Of a DNA stretch of 64,000 bases, positions 1 to 8,440 are shown one piece after another (the first letter of the stretch is position 1; each line of letters starts with the position of its first letter). The translations under genes and the position numbers were made by a program. The notes under the pieces were generated by a model. The model ran no database searches, was not told the DNA's origin, and saw only the letters and a program-made list of their open reading frames with translations. Origin of the DNA: Thermoplasmata archaeon (lineage in GTDB: Archaea > Thermoplasmatota > Thermoplasmata > Lutacidiplasmatales > UBA184); assembly GCA_021802125.1 (NCBI GenBank), contig JAKAAX010000001.1, positions 124,001 through 188,000 of the forward strand, given 5' to 3'.

Positions 1-2
1 TG

Positions 3-293
3 AAGGGCCCGGTGAACCTCGGGAACCCCAACACCGAGATGAGCATGAACGACCTCGCGGAGAAGGTCCGTGAGCTCACGGGTGGCCGGTCGACGGTGGT
101 CCACTCCGAGCGAGGTCAGGACGACCCCGAGCGCCGGCGACCGGACATCAGCAGGGCCAAGGAGCTCCTGGGATGGGAACCGAAGGTCCCGCTGGACGAA
201 GGGCTCCAGAGGACCTCGGAGGACATCCAGGCCCGCCTGAAGCGGGCCGCCCGAGCTTTGGCCAAGGCGACGAGGTCCGAGGGGACGGGCTGA
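3..293 (+). CDS. NAD-dependent sugar-nucleotide epimerase/dehydratase, C-terminal fragment
   Basis: The reading frame is already open at the left edge (…KGPVNLGNP…), so only about the last 97 residues are present. The segment VNLGNPN…EMSMNDLAEKV followed by RRRPDISRAKELLGWEPKVPLDEGL is the typical C-terminus of extended short-chain dehydrogenases of the UDP-glucuronate decarboxylase / UDP-glucose 4-epimerase group. The catalytic YxxxK and the NAD-binding glycines lie outside the window, so the substrate cannot be fixed. The stop codon overlaps the ATG of the following UDP-sugar dehydrogenase (TGATG). That coupling fits a UDP-glucose to UDP-glucuronate to UDP-xylose type route for surface glycans; this pathway is inference. 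Confidence 0.8.
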   Translation, partial: KGPVNLGNPNTEMSMNDLAEKVRELTGGRSTVVHSERGQDDPERRRPDISRAKELLGWEPKVPLDEGLQRTSEDIQARLKRAARALAKATRSEGTG

Positions 294-1714
294 TGCCGCG
301 CGCGAAGGGTCAAGGTCGCCCCGCCCGTGAGAAGGCCGGGGCCCGTGGCGCGGAAGCGGCGCGCGAACCCCCGCTCACGCTGGGGGTCTCGGGCCTGGGG
401 TTCGTCGGTGTGGCCATGTCCGTCGCTTTCGCGCACTACGGGCACGACGTCGTCGGCTACGACGTGGTCGACCGGAGGAGGGAGGAAGTGGGGCGCGGTC
501 ACGCGCCCTTCTTTGACCCCGGGCTCGAGGAGGAGCTCTCCTCCGCGGTCAAGAGCGGCCGGCTGCGGGTGGCCAAGGACCGGGAGTCGTTCTTCCGGGA
601 TGCGGACGTGGTCTTCCTCTGTCTTCCGACCCCCAGCCGTTCGGACGGCTCGGTGGAGACCTCCTTCCTGGAGGAGGAGGCCCTCCGCCTGGGCAAGCTC
701 CTGCGACGCTCCCGCAGCTGGAAGCTCATCGTCGTGAAGAGCACCTCGCCCCCCGGCACGGTGAGGAAGATCGAGCGGATCATCGCGGGGGAGAGCGGCA
801 AGAAGCCGGGCGAGGACTTCTCGGTCGCCTCGAACCCGGAGTTCCTCGCCGAGGGGAACCTCGTTCGGGACGCGCTCGAACCCTCCCGCATCGTGGTCGG
901 GACCTCGGACGAGCGCTCGGAGCGGACCCTGCGCCAGGCCTACTCGGGATTCCCCGGCCCCTTCGTCGCCCTCCCTCCGACCTCGTCGGAGCTGGTGAAG
1001 TACTCCTCGAACGCCCTGCTCGCGGTCAAGGTCTCCTTCGCGAACGAGATCGCACGCCTGGCGGAGAAGGTCGGCAGCGACGTGTACCCTGTCATGGAGG
1101 CGGTGGGCATGGACCCCCGTCTGGGCAAGGCCTTCCTCCGCGCCGGCCCGGGCTTCGGCGGCAGCTGCTTCCCGAAGGACCTGAAGGGCCTGGTCGCCTT
1201 CGCCCGCCAGATGGGGGTCCCGCTCCCGGTCACCGATGCCGCCCTCAACGTGAACGAGACGCAGGCGCGTCACGTCGTCGACCTGGCGGAGACCGCCAGC
1301 GGGGGGCTCCTCGCGGGGCGCGAGGTCGCCCTGCTCGGGCTCGCCTTCAAGCGGGACACCGACGATGTGCGGGAGTCCCGGGCCTACCCGATCCTGGGCG
1401 AGCTGCTCAAGCGGGGGGCGCTGGTCCGCCTCCACGACCCCAAAGCCGCCGAGAGCTTCCGAGCGGGGCTCCCCAAGATCCTCTCCGTCGACCCCGGCCC
1501 GCGCGTGCGTTTCTGCGAGACCCCGGAAGAGGCGCTGCGCGGCGCGAACCTGGCGTTGGTCCAGTGCGACTGGGAGGAGTACGCGGCGCTGCCTCCGTCC
1601 GCCTGGAAGGAGCTGAAGGACCGACTCGTCATCGACGCCCGACGAAGCGTGGACCCCGCCACGATGCGGCGCGCGGGAGTCCGCTACGTGGCCATCGGAA
1701 AGGGGGAGCCCTAG
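293..1714 (+). CDS. UDP-glucose/GDP-mannose dehydrogenase family protein
   Basis: This 473-residue protein would oxidise a nucleotide sugar (UDP-glucose, UDP-GlcNAc/ManNAc or GDP-mannose) to its uronic acid with two NAD+. The Rossmann motif GLGFVG is at residues 34-39. The central dimerisation helix carries the family pattern NALLAVKVSFANEIA, and the catalytic cysteine is C292 in GGSCFPKDLKG. GLAFKRDTDDVRES, near residues 350-363, marks the C-terminal UDP-binding domain. The ATG at 293 overlaps the upstream stop (TGATG) and places the nucleotide-binding motif about 30 residues in. A longer in-frame extension back to 173 exists but lies inside the upstream gene. The exact substrate is not determined by the sequence. 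Confidence 0.9.
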   Translation: MPRAKGQGRPAREKAGARGAEAAREPPLTLGVSGLGFVGVAMSVAFAHYGHDVVGYDVVDRRREEVGRGHAPFFDPGLEEELSSAVKSGRLRVAKDRESFFRDADVVFLCLPTPSRSDGSVETSFLEEEALRLGKLLRRSRSWKLIVVKSTSPPGTVRKIERIIAGESGKKPGEDFSVASNPEFLAEGNLVRDALEPSRIVVGTSDERSERTLRQAYSGFPGPFVALPPTSSELVKYSSNALLAVKVSFANEIARLAEKVGSDVYPVMEAVGMDPRLGKAFLRAGPGFGGSCFPKDLKGLVAFARQMGVPLPVTDAALNVNETQARHVVDLAETASGGLLAGREVALLGLAFKRDTDDVRESRAYPILGELLKRGALVRLHDPKAAESFRAGLPKILSVDPGPRVRFCETPEEALRGANLALVQCDWEEYAALPPSAWKELKDRLVIDARRSVDPATMRRAGVRYVAIGKGEP

Positions 1715-1770
1715 GTCCCCGAGCGGCCAGGGTCGTCTCGGATAGGACGCTGACGCGCGCGGGGACCGAA

Positions 1771-1779
1771 GCTTTACCC
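1771..1779 (+). promoter_or_regulatory. TATA-like box before the DNA methyltransferase
   Basis: CTTTACC lies about 28 nt before the ATG at 1803, the spacing expected for a leaderless archaeal transcript. The sequence is a weak match. Confidence 0.35.
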
Positions 1780-1802
1780 TGTCCGGGAGAACGAGAGCGC
1801 AG

Positions 1803-3185
1803 ATGGTCACGGGCGCGGCCCCCCCAGGGAGACCCACCGCGGTCCCGGGCCGACGCCCGGCGTCGGGGCCCAGGGACGCGCCTCGCGCCCGGGCCCCGCC
1901 AGGGGGTCGGGGAGACTTCGCATCCCTCCCCCGCACGGAGGGTGAGGTCGGAACGTTCAAGGACAACAAGGCCGCGCCGATCCATCGGTGGTTCCAGTAC
2001 CCCGCGGGGTTCAGCTATCGGGCGGTGGAGCACGCGCTCGACCTCGAGGGAACCTCGGAGGGTGCGAGGGTCTACGACCCCTTCGCGGGAACCGGCACGA
2101 CGCTCGTGGTGTGCAAGGGAAGGGGCATCGCCAGCATCGGGGTGGAGGCCCACCCGCTCGTCGCGCGGATCGCGAGGACGAAGGTCAGCTGGGACGTTGA
2201 CCTGGAGCAAGCGCGTTCGGAACGCGTCCGCTTTCTCCGGGACGTTCGTCGCGGGGGCGGGAAGGACCCGCCCCTGCGCGAGATGCCGGAGCTCGTCCTC
2301 AAGTGCTACAGTGCCCCGAACCTGCGCAAGCTGCTCCGGCTCCGCACGCGTCTCGGGGGAGTGCCCGAGGAGCTCAGGGACCTGTTCGAGGTAGCCCTCG
2401 TGGGCACGCTCAGGTCCGCGAGTGCCGCGGCCACCGGCTGGCCGTACATCGCACCCAAGAAGCGCATCGCGGAGAAGGACGCCATCCTCACCTTCGAGTC
2501 GCTCCTCGACCGATGCCTCCGGGACCTGGAAGGGACCCCGGTCGACCGTCGGCAGGTGGACTCCCAGGTGTTGGAGGGGGACGCTCGCCACCCGTCTGTC
2601 GCGGCCCGGTCGGTGGACCTCGCGTTCACCTCGCCTCCCTACCTCAACAACTACGACTACGCGGACCGGCTCCGGCTCGAGACCTACTTCCTTGGGATGG
2701 CGGGGAGCTGGGCGGACATCAGCGAGAGGTTCCGGAAGAAGCTCGTCGTCTCCGCGACGACGCAGGTCCTCCGGCAGGACGGGGCGCCGGAAGACCTCGT
2801 CAGCCGGGCCGTCGGTCCCGTCGCCCCGACGGTCGCGAAGGCGCTTGCGGAGAAGGTCCGTGCGCTCTCGCGGCTTCGGCGGGAGAGGACCGGACAGAAG
2901 AGCTACGACCTCATGGTGGCCCGCTACTTCGTGGACATGACGCAGGCGCTCGAGGCGACCCGCCGCGCGCTCCGCCCGGGTTCCCGGTTCGTCCTGATCC
3001 TGGGAGACTCCGCCCCCTACGGCGTGCCCATCCCGACGGAACAGTACCTGGGGGAGATCGGGGTCGGGCTCGGCTTCGAATCCTTCAAGGTGGTCCCCCT
3101 CCGCGCGCGCGGAGGCAAGTGGCGGAGCAATCCCCAGCGGCACCACGTTCCGCTCAAGGAGTCGTGGCTGCTCCTCCAGAACTAG
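1803..3185 (+). CDS. Site-specific DNA methyltransferase (N6-adenine/N4-cytosine type)
   Basis: The 460-residue protein contains the AdoMet-binding motif DPFAGTGTT (residues 92-100) and the catalytic TSPPY motif (276-280), the signature of amino-methylating DNA methylases. The order, AdoMet motif first and a long insert of about 175 residues before TSPPY, resembles alpha-class enzymes. HRWFQYPAGFSYRAVEHAL just before motif I is common in this family. Residues 1-50 are proline/arginine-rich and of low quality, so the true start could be internal. However, a CTTTACC box at 1771-1779 is about 28 nt before the ATG, which fits a leaderless start. No restriction endonuclease is adjacent, so it may be a solitary methylase. 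The target sequence is unknown. Confidence 0.8.
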   Translation: MVTGAAPPGRPTAVPGRRPASGPRDAPRARAPPGGRGDFASLPRTEGEVGTFKDNKAAPIHRWFQYPAGFSYRAVEHALDLEGTSEGARVYDPFAGTGTTLVVCKGRGIASIGVEAHPLVARIARTKVSWDVDLEQARSERVRFLRDVRRGGGKDPPLREMPELVLKCYSAPNLRKLLRLRTRLGGVPEELRDLFEVALVGTLRSASAAATGWPYIAPKKRIAEKDAILTFESLLDRCLRDLEGTPVDRRQVDSQVLEGDARHPSVAARSVDLAFTSPPYLNNYDYADRLRLETYFLGMAGSWADISERFRKKLVVSATTQVLRQDGAPEDLVSRAVGPVAPTVAKALAEKVRALSRLRRERTGQKSYDLMVARYFVDMTQALEATRRALRPGSRFVLILGDSAPYGVPIPTEQYLGEIGVGLGFESFKVVPLRARGGKWRSNPQRHHVPLKESWLLLQN

Positions 3186-3317
3186 GGTCCTCGCGCGGTC
3201 GTGGACGACACGCGCACCCGGGGACCGTTCACGAGCGCTCAGCCGCCCGCGAGGGGACGTCATCTCGGTGTGAGGCAAAGGTCAAATGCGACCCGCCCTC
3301 CGACAGGCAAGGACCCC

Positions 3318-3644
3318 ATGCAGAAGTACCCGGTGAGCCCGAAGGTCGTCAAGGAGCTCAACCTCCCCACGATCCAGAGCAAGGTGCAGGAGGCCTTCGG
3401 CGCGTGCACCCAGGACGGAGAGTTCCTCCACGCCCAGTTCGGAGCCCTGAAGGACCTCAAGATCGGAGTGGAAGGGAAGACCCTGCTCGTCGAGACGATC
3501 ATGGACCCGAAGGTCCCACCGGACGTGCAGCAGGACACGGTCCGCCGCTACTACGCCTTCCTCGAGCACGCCACCGGCTACACGGCCAAGGAACGGGCGA
3601 AGAAGCTCCAGCAGGCTGCCAAGAAAGGTACGCCAGGGGCGTAG
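3318..3644 (+). CDS. DUF5611-like small protein
   Basis: This is a 108-residue soluble protein without signal peptide or cysteine cluster. The central segment (GEFLHAQFGALKDLKIGVEGKTLLVET) and the ending HATGYTAKERAKKLQ match my recollection of DUF5611, a small family found in Thermoplasmata and relatives whose function is unknown. The ATG at 3318 is chosen because the preceding in-frame codons back to 3201 encode arginine/proline-rich sequence unlike the rest. The stop is only three bases before the next gene, so it is probably cotranscribed with the site-2 protease. A TCAAATGC element lies 36 nt before the start. Confidence 0.7.
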   Translation: MQKYPVSPKVVKELNLPTIQSKVQEAFGACTQDGEFLHAQFGALKDLKIGVEGKTLLVETIMDPKVPPDVQQDTVRRYYAFLEHATGYTAKERAKKLQQAAKKGTPGA

Positions 3645-3647
3645 GGC

Positions 3648-5249
3648 TTGGCGTACGTCCTTCCGTCCTCGGCGGCGGGTGGCGAGGTTGGCCGCCTGCG
3701 GGCCCTGGTCGCGAAGTACTTCCCGGTCTACGAGACCCGGGTCACGACCAACTCGCTAGTGCTGGCCGTCCAGGTCGACCCCGCCTCGATGGCGGAGAAG
3801 TTCGACGAGCTCCGGCGCGAGCTCTGGCCGATGAACTACGTGCCGATGCTCCGCCAGCAGCCGGGGGAGACGGTGGTCGAGGTCCTCCGCCGCCCGCAGC
3901 GGACCACCTGGCGGCCGTACACCAACGTCGTGATGCTGGTCATCACGGCCTTCACCTGCCTCTTCGCCGGGGCCTTCCTGTGGGTGGCCTACGTCGGTGG
4001 GACCGCGCTGAACAGCTCCTCGCTCCTCTGGGGGGGGCTCACCTTCGCCCTGCCGCTCATGGCGATCCTGGGGTTCCACGAGCTCGCGCACTTCCTGGTC
4101 GCCCGCTACCACCACGTCGAGGCCTCGCTCCCGTTCTTCGTCCCGATGCCGCCCCCCTTCGTCATCTTCGGGACCTTCGGGGCGTTCATCTCGCTCCGTG
4201 AGCCGATCCCCGACCGCCGGACCCTCCTCGACATCGGAGCGTCGGGGCCCATCGCGGGCTTCCTCATCGCCATCCCGATCACCGCCTTCGGGCTGTTCCT
4301 GACCCAGCACAATCCGATCGTGCTTCCCCTGACCAATTGCGGCCCGGTCTTCTTCTCGATCCCCTACGGCAACCTGGTGATCGGGTCCTCGGCCCTCTTC
4401 TACGCGCTCTCCCTCTTCTTTCCGGCTTCGCTCGTCGGGAACATGAACCCGCTCGCGATCGCGGGGTGGGTCGGGCTGCTCGTAACCGCGATCAACCTCC
4501 TACCCGCGGGGCAGCTGGACGGAGGGCACGTGTTCCGTGCGCTCTTCGGCCCGCGCGCCGTCTACGTCAGCTGGGCGGCGGTCGTCGCCCTCTTCATTCT
4601 CGGCGTGTTCTACCCGGGCTGGTGGATCTTCGGGTTCCTGGTCCTGATCCTGGGGGCCCGGCACCCACCCCCCCTCAACGACATCACGCCGCTCGACTGG
4701 AAGCGCCGAGGGGTGGGGATCCTCGCCGTCGCCATCCTCCTCACCGGGTTCGTCGCCGTTCCCATCGCGAGCCCGAGCGGCAACTTCCACCTGACCCGGG
4801 ACGGGCTGGTGGCGGTCGGTGATACCCGGAACGTGACGCACGCCTTCGTGAACTTCACCCTCAACAACGACGACATCGTACCTCACGCCTTCGGGTTCTC
4901 CGTGACCCTTACCGTCCTGGGGGCCAGCGGACCGTCTCTGGCCTCATGGGCCGATAATCTGACCTGGACCGTGCATCTTCCCAACGGCACGGCCATCGTC
5001 GTCAAAGGCGCCCAGGTGGGGGAGAACTTCACCCTCCCCTCGAGCTTCCCGCTGGCCGTGCCCGTGAACAACACGGGTCAGGCGAACTCCCCGTACTTCG
5101 TCTCCCTCGAGATCAACGGACCGACCGCCGTGCCGGTCTATCCGATCCCCACGTTCACCGCCGCGCTCAAGGTCACCGAGTATTGCCAGTCCGTCCAGTC
5201 GCTCTCCGGGGGCGGCCCGAGGTCGGCCACCTTCACCTTCCCCAGCTGA
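3648..5249 (+). CDS. Site-2 protease family (M50) membrane metalloprotease
   Basis: A 533-residue polytopic membrane protein that should cleave transmembrane substrates within the bilayer. The zinc site HELAH is at residues 144-148 and the third-ligand motif NLLPAGQLDG at 283-292, the classic S2P pair. Hydrophobic segments occupy roughly 95-120, 128-150, 198-218, 243-265, 270-290 and 305-340. A preceding cytoplasmic domain (1-85) resembles the N-terminus of archaeal S2P homologues. Residues 380-533, after a further membrane segment at about 355-373, form an extracytoplasmic beta-rich domain with N-glycosylation-like NxT/S sites; this addition is not part of the core family. The start is TTG, three bases after the DUF5611-like stop. 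The substrate is unknown. Confidence 0.88.
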   Translation: MAYVLPSSAAGGEVGRLRALVAKYFPVYETRVTTNSLVLAVQVDPASMAEKFDELRRELWPMNYVPMLRQQPGETVVEVLRRPQRTTWRPYTNVVMLVITAFTCLFAGAFLWVAYVGGTALNSSSLLWGGLTFALPLMAILGFHELAHFLVARYHHVEASLPFFVPMPPPFVIFGTFGAFISLREPIPDRRTLLDIGASGPIAGFLIAIPITAFGLFLTQHNPIVLPLTNCGPVFFSIPYGNLVIGSSALFYALSLFFPASLVGNMNPLAIAGWVGLLVTAINLLPAGQLDGGHVFRALFGPRAVYVSWAAVVALFILGVFYPGWWIFGFLVLILGARHPPPLNDITPLDWKRRGVGILAVAILLTGFVAVPIASPSGNFHLTRDGLVAVGDTRNVTHAFVNFTLNNDDIVPHAFGFSVTLTVLGASGPSLASWADNLTWTVHLPNGTAIVVKGAQVGENFTLPSSFPLAVPVNNTGQANSPYFVSLEINGPTAVPVYPIPTFTAALKVTEYCQSVQSLSGGGPRSATFTFPS

Positions 5250-5334
5250 GCAGGCCCCGGCCTCCACCCCGCCCCCCTGCCTCGATGGGAGAAGGGCCGC
5301 GGCGGGCGCCTCCCACGCACGCGTTCTCCTGCGT

Positions 5335-6402
5335 TCAGTGGTCCCTGCGGATGGTCACGACCCACCGGGTAAGGCTGCGGTGCACGCGCTCCCCGAGGAT
5401 GGTGGACTCCAAGGTGAGTCCGCGCGGCATCGGTGGGAGCGAGGAGGGGTCGCTGACGAGGCAGGTCGCCCGTCCGTGGGGTCGAAGAAGACCGGGAAGC
5501 GCTTCCACCGCCTGTAGGAGGACCTCCGAACTGGCCCGACCCCCGGTCCCCGAGGCGCGGCCATAGGGGGGATCGAAGACCGCGGCGTCGAAACGCTCCC
5601 CCTCCAGCTGGGAGAGAAGCTCCTGCACCTCGCACTGCACGAGCCGGTCGGGCTCCACCTTCTCGGCGCGCAGGTTCTGCAGCGTCCCTCGGATCATCTC
5701 CGCATCCCGGTCGGCCCCGCTCACGCGGTATCCGAGAAAGGCGGCCTCCAGGAGGATGGCCCCCGTGCCGCAGAACGGGTCGAGGATGGATCCGCCCAGG
5801 GGCGCGCCCGCGAGGTTTACGAGAGAACGGGCCAAGAGCGGGGAGAGGGTCACGGGCTTGCGAAAGGGGCGGTGCTTGCTCCGCCGCGAATCCATCTCGT
5901 CGCGCGGCACCTCCCCCAGGAGCTCGGCAAGGCCCGCTTCCGTGGCCGCGGGGGGGGAGGCGGAGGCGGCTGGGAGGAGTACGACGAAGTCCCGGTCCGG
6001 CGACCCCAGGTCGACCCGTCCCCCGCCCTGCAGAAAGGCGTGGCCCAGGAGGCGCGGCGCTTCTCGCGCCAGCGACTGCGGCGCGCCCGAGGCGACGCGC
6101 ACACGCGCCGTCGCTCCGCTACCGCCCTCCATCACCATCGCGTCGACGAGCGTGTCCAGGTTTCCCTCGGCCAGGGGGCGAAGCACCCGGTGCGCGAGGC
6201 CCAAGCGGCGGGCCAGGAGCCCCTCAGGACCCGGACGGGAGAAGGTCACCTCACGGAACCGCTCGCCGCCCCACGGGAGGGGCCGGGGAGGAGAGGAGGC
6301 CGGGTCCAGTACGCTCGCGCAGGCCTGGAGCTCTCGTTCGGCGAGGGGGAGGTTCTCTCCGGAGAGCTCCACCCAGACGGCCACGGTTCCTTTCTCGCTC
6401 AT
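5335..6402 (-). CDS. tRNA (guanine-N2)-methyltransferase, TrmG10/Trm11 family
   Basis: The 355-residue protein has an N-terminal half compatible with a THUMP-type RNA-binding domain. It is followed by the linker RRSKHRPFRKPVTLSPLLAR and a Rossmann methylase domain with DPFCGTGAILLEA (AdoMet site) and the catalytic DPPYG motif. This is the pattern of archaeal enzymes that methylate guanosine 10 of tRNA at N2. The ATG overlaps the stop of the upstream Mut7-C gene (ATGA), so the two are translationally coupled. It is convergent with the site-2 protease; the 85-bp gap between them shows no obvious terminator. Confidence 0.85.
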   Translation of the reverse strand: MSEKGTVAVWVELSGENLPLAERELQACASVLDPASSPPRPLPWGGERFREVTFSRPGPEGLLARRLGLAHRVLRPLAEGNLDTLVDAMVMEGGSGATARVRVASGAPQSLAREAPRLLGHAFLQGGGRVDLGSPDRDFVVLLPAASASPPAATEAGLAELLGEVPRDEMDSRRSKHRPFRKPVTLSPLLARSLVNLAGAPLGGSILDPFCGTGAILLEAAFLGYRVSGADRDAEMIRGTLQNLRAEKVEPDRLVQCEVQELLSQLEGERFDAAVFDPPYGRASGTGGRASSEVLLQAVEALPGLLRPHGRATCLVSDPSSLPPMPRGLTLESTILGERVHRSLTRWVVTIRRDH

Positions 6403-6941
6403 CGGCCGCCTGGGTCCGCTCCCGGGGGCGAGGAGAAGACCCGTCCCAGCGTCCGACGTATCTCGTCGGTGTGGCTGCCCTCCCAGTACGCTTGTCCGCA
6501 GGACGTGCAGACGTAGATCGGGGCGCCGGACATCCAGTGGCGTTCGGGCACCCCCTTGGGAGGGACGGGGGCCGAGCGGTCGGCCTCGCGGAGAGGCGCG
6601 TTGCAGAGCGAGCAGCGCACGAACCGGACCTCCCGCCGAAGCCCGGGGTAGGCCCGGGACACCTCTCGCAGCTGCTCGTCGAGCTCGAGGCTGCGGATCA
6701 AGAGGACCCGGGGGGAGCGCTCGGACATGCCGCGGTCCCGGGTCAGCACCTGGCGGTCCTCCGCCTTGGCCTGCTCCAGGATGGAGGAGTCGGTCCTCTG
6801 ACGGGCGTAGACGACGTCATAGCCCAGGAAACGGAGGTTGCGTGCCAGCCGTCCCAGCATCTCGTCGCAGATCCAGCGAGGTTCGGGGGGAGCGGTCAAG
6901 AGGGGTAACACCACGAACTCCTGCGTAAGGGTTCGCATCAC
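6399..6941 (-). CDS. Mut7-C RNase domain protein with zinc ribbon
   Basis: A 180-residue protein. Residues 22-100 (RWICDEMLGRLARNLRFLGYD … QVLTRDRGM) match the Mut7-C domain, a PIN-like fold with acidic residues expected to bind metal and cut RNA. The C-terminal part holds two CxxC pairs (CSLCNAPLRE and CTSCGQAYWEGSH), a zinc ribbon ending in the common Mut7-C phrase YWEGSH. The start may be GTG 6941 or ATG 6938. The gene overlaps the downstream tRNA methyltransferase by four bases, which suggests a role connected to tRNA; that link is inference. Confidence 0.83.
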   Translation of the reverse strand: MMRTLTQEFVVLPLLTAPPEPRWICDEMLGRLARNLRFLGYDVVYARQRTDSSILEQAKAEDRQVLTRDRGMSERSPRVLLIRSLELDEQLREVSRAYPGLRREVRFVRCSLCNAPLREADRSAPVPPKGVPERHWMSGAPIYVCTSCGQAYWEGSHTDEIRRTLGRVFSSPPGADPGGR

Positions 6942-6947
6942 CGAACG

Positions 6948-6954
6948 CTAAATA
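6948..6954 (+). promoter_or_regulatory. TATA box of glmM
   Basis: CTAAATA is centred 26 nt before the ATG at 6977 in a very GC-rich surrounding. It decides between the GTG at 6962 and the ATG at 6977 in favour of the latter. It lies only seven bases outside the divergent Mut7-C gene. Confidence 0.6.
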
Positions 6955-6976
6955 CCGGAAGGTGGGTCGCCGCGCA

Positions 6977-8368
6977 ATGGGCCGGTTCTTCGGGACGAAC
7001 GGAATCCGAGAGGTCGTAGGGGAGACCCTCACCGCCCGCTTCGTGGCGGACATGACAGGGGCCATCGCCGACGTTCTGGCAGACTCCCGACCGATCCTGG
7101 TCGCCTGCGATGGACGCACCTCCTCTCCCGCCTTCTCGAGGATCGCCGCCGGGACGCTCTCCCTCGCGGGATTGGAGGTCCAGGAGCTCGGACCCATGCC
7201 GACGCCCTGCGCCCAGTACAGCGTGCCTCGCCTGGGGGTCTCCTGCGGGGTCATCATCACCGCCTCCCACAATCCCCCCGAGTTCAACGGGATCAAGGGC
7301 ATCGCCGCGGACGGGCTGGAGTTCACCCCGGAGACCGAAGCTGCGGTGGAGAAGGCCTACCTGGAGGGTAGGTCCCGCAAGGTGCGGTTCGACAAGGTGG
7401 GGGGCATCCGCCCGGAGAACGCGGCGATCGAGCGGTACTTGAACGGCATCCGAGGCCAGGTGGATGCGGAGAAGATCCGCTCCCGGGGCTTCCGCGTCGT
7501 GGTCGATTGCGGGAACGGTGCCTCTGCGGTGACCGCCCCCGTCCTGTTGAACCAGCTTGGGGTTCGCTACGTTTCGCTCAACGGGAACATGGACGGAACG
7601 TTCCCCGGTCGCCCTTCCGAGCCCACCGAGCCCAACCTGAAGGACCTCGTGGCCGCCGTCACCGCTCACGGGGCCGACCTCGGCGTGGCCCACGACGGGG
7701 ACGCGGACCGGGCCGTGTTCGTGGACGACAAGGGGCGGTTCATCCCCGGCGAGCGGGTCTTGACCCTGCTCGCGCGAGAGGAGGTCCAGAGCGCGGGCGG
7801 AGGGATCGTCGTCACCCCCGTCACCTCCTCGCAATCGGTGGAGGACATCGTGACGCCGTTCGGCGGCAAGGTCCACTACACGCGTGTGGGGTCCCCTGTG
7901 GTCTCCCGCGCGATGCTGGGAACGAAGGCGGTCTTCGGGGGGGAGGAGAACGGAGGATACCTGTTCCCGAAGCACCAGTGCGCCCGCGACGGCGGGATGA
8001 CCCTGGCGAAGGTCCTCGACCTGGTCGCCAGGTCCGGCAAGTCCCTGTCGAGGCTGCTCGACGAGCTACCTCCCTACTTCCTGGTCAAGAGAAAGGTCGC
8101 CTGTCCGGTGGAACTGCGCCAGCGGGTCCTTTCCGAGGTCCCGTCGCTCTTGGACGCGGGCAAGGACCCGGCCACGCGCGTCGTCACCCTGGACGGGGTG
8201 AAGGTGATCACGCCCCGCGGATGGGTGCTGGTGCGACCGTCGGGTACCGAACCCATCTACCGGGTCTTCACCGAGGCCAGGGACCTGAAGACGGCGGAAG
8301 ATCTCGCCGAGCAGACCCTCACGAAGGTCCAAGCCCTCATCCAGCGGATCCAGGGCGGAGCGGCGTAG
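6977..8368 (+). CDS. glmM: Phosphoglucosamine/phosphomannomutase
   Basis: A 463-residue alpha-D-phosphohexomutase. The phosphoserine loop TASHNP has the catalytic serine at residue 97, the metal loop DGDADR is at 240-245, and the phosphate-binding loop RPSGTEPIYRVF is near the C-terminus. Length and opening (MGRFFGTNGIR) match archaeal GlmM-type enzymes that interconvert glucosamine-6-P and -1-P; phosphomannomutase activity is also possible. A GTG at 6962 would add five residues, but the CTAAATA box at 6948-6954 is 26 nt from the ATG at 6977, so a leaderless ATG is preferred. With the UDP-sugar dehydrogenase nearby it likely feeds nucleotide-sugar synthesis. Confidence 0.9.
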   Translation: MGRFFGTNGIREVVGETLTARFVADMTGAIADVLADSRPILVACDGRTSSPAFSRIAAGTLSLAGLEVQELGPMPTPCAQYSVPRLGVSCGVIITASHNPPEFNGIKGIAADGLEFTPETEAAVEKAYLEGRSRKVRFDKVGGIRPENAAIERYLNGIRGQVDAEKIRSRGFRVVVDCGNGASAVTAPVLLNQLGVRYVSLNGNMDGTFPGRPSEPTEPNLKDLVAAVTAHGADLGVAHDGDADRAVFVDDKGRFIPGERVLTLLAREEVQSAGGGIVVTPVTSSQSVEDIVTPFGGKVHYTRVGSPVVSRAMLGTKAVFGGEENGGYLFPKHQCARDGGMTLAKVLDLVARSGKSLSRLLDELPPYFLVKRKVACPVELRQRVLSEVPSLLDAGKDPATRVVTLDGVKVITPRGWVLVRPSGTEPIYRVFTEARDLKTAEDLAEQTLTKVQALIQRIQGGAA

Positions 8369-8440
8369 ACCTTCCCACAGCCCGTTCCGGGCGTGTAAGC
8401 AGGTTCAAATGCCCGAACCCCTGCTACACCCGACCCGTCC

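Noticed and set aside
2303..4201. 632-codon open frame on the plus strand spanning the methyltransferase and DUF5611-like genes
   Set aside because: It crosses three genes with clear motifs in other frames and has no recognisable domain.
5250..5334. Terminator hairpin between the site-2 protease and the tRNA methyltransferase
   Set aside because: GC-rich short complementarities are present but no convincing stem or T-run could be found.
8401..8420. GGTTCAAAT resembling the T-arm of a tRNA
   Set aside because: No matching acceptor, D or anticodon arms can be formed around it; the element sits at promoter distance from the following ATG.
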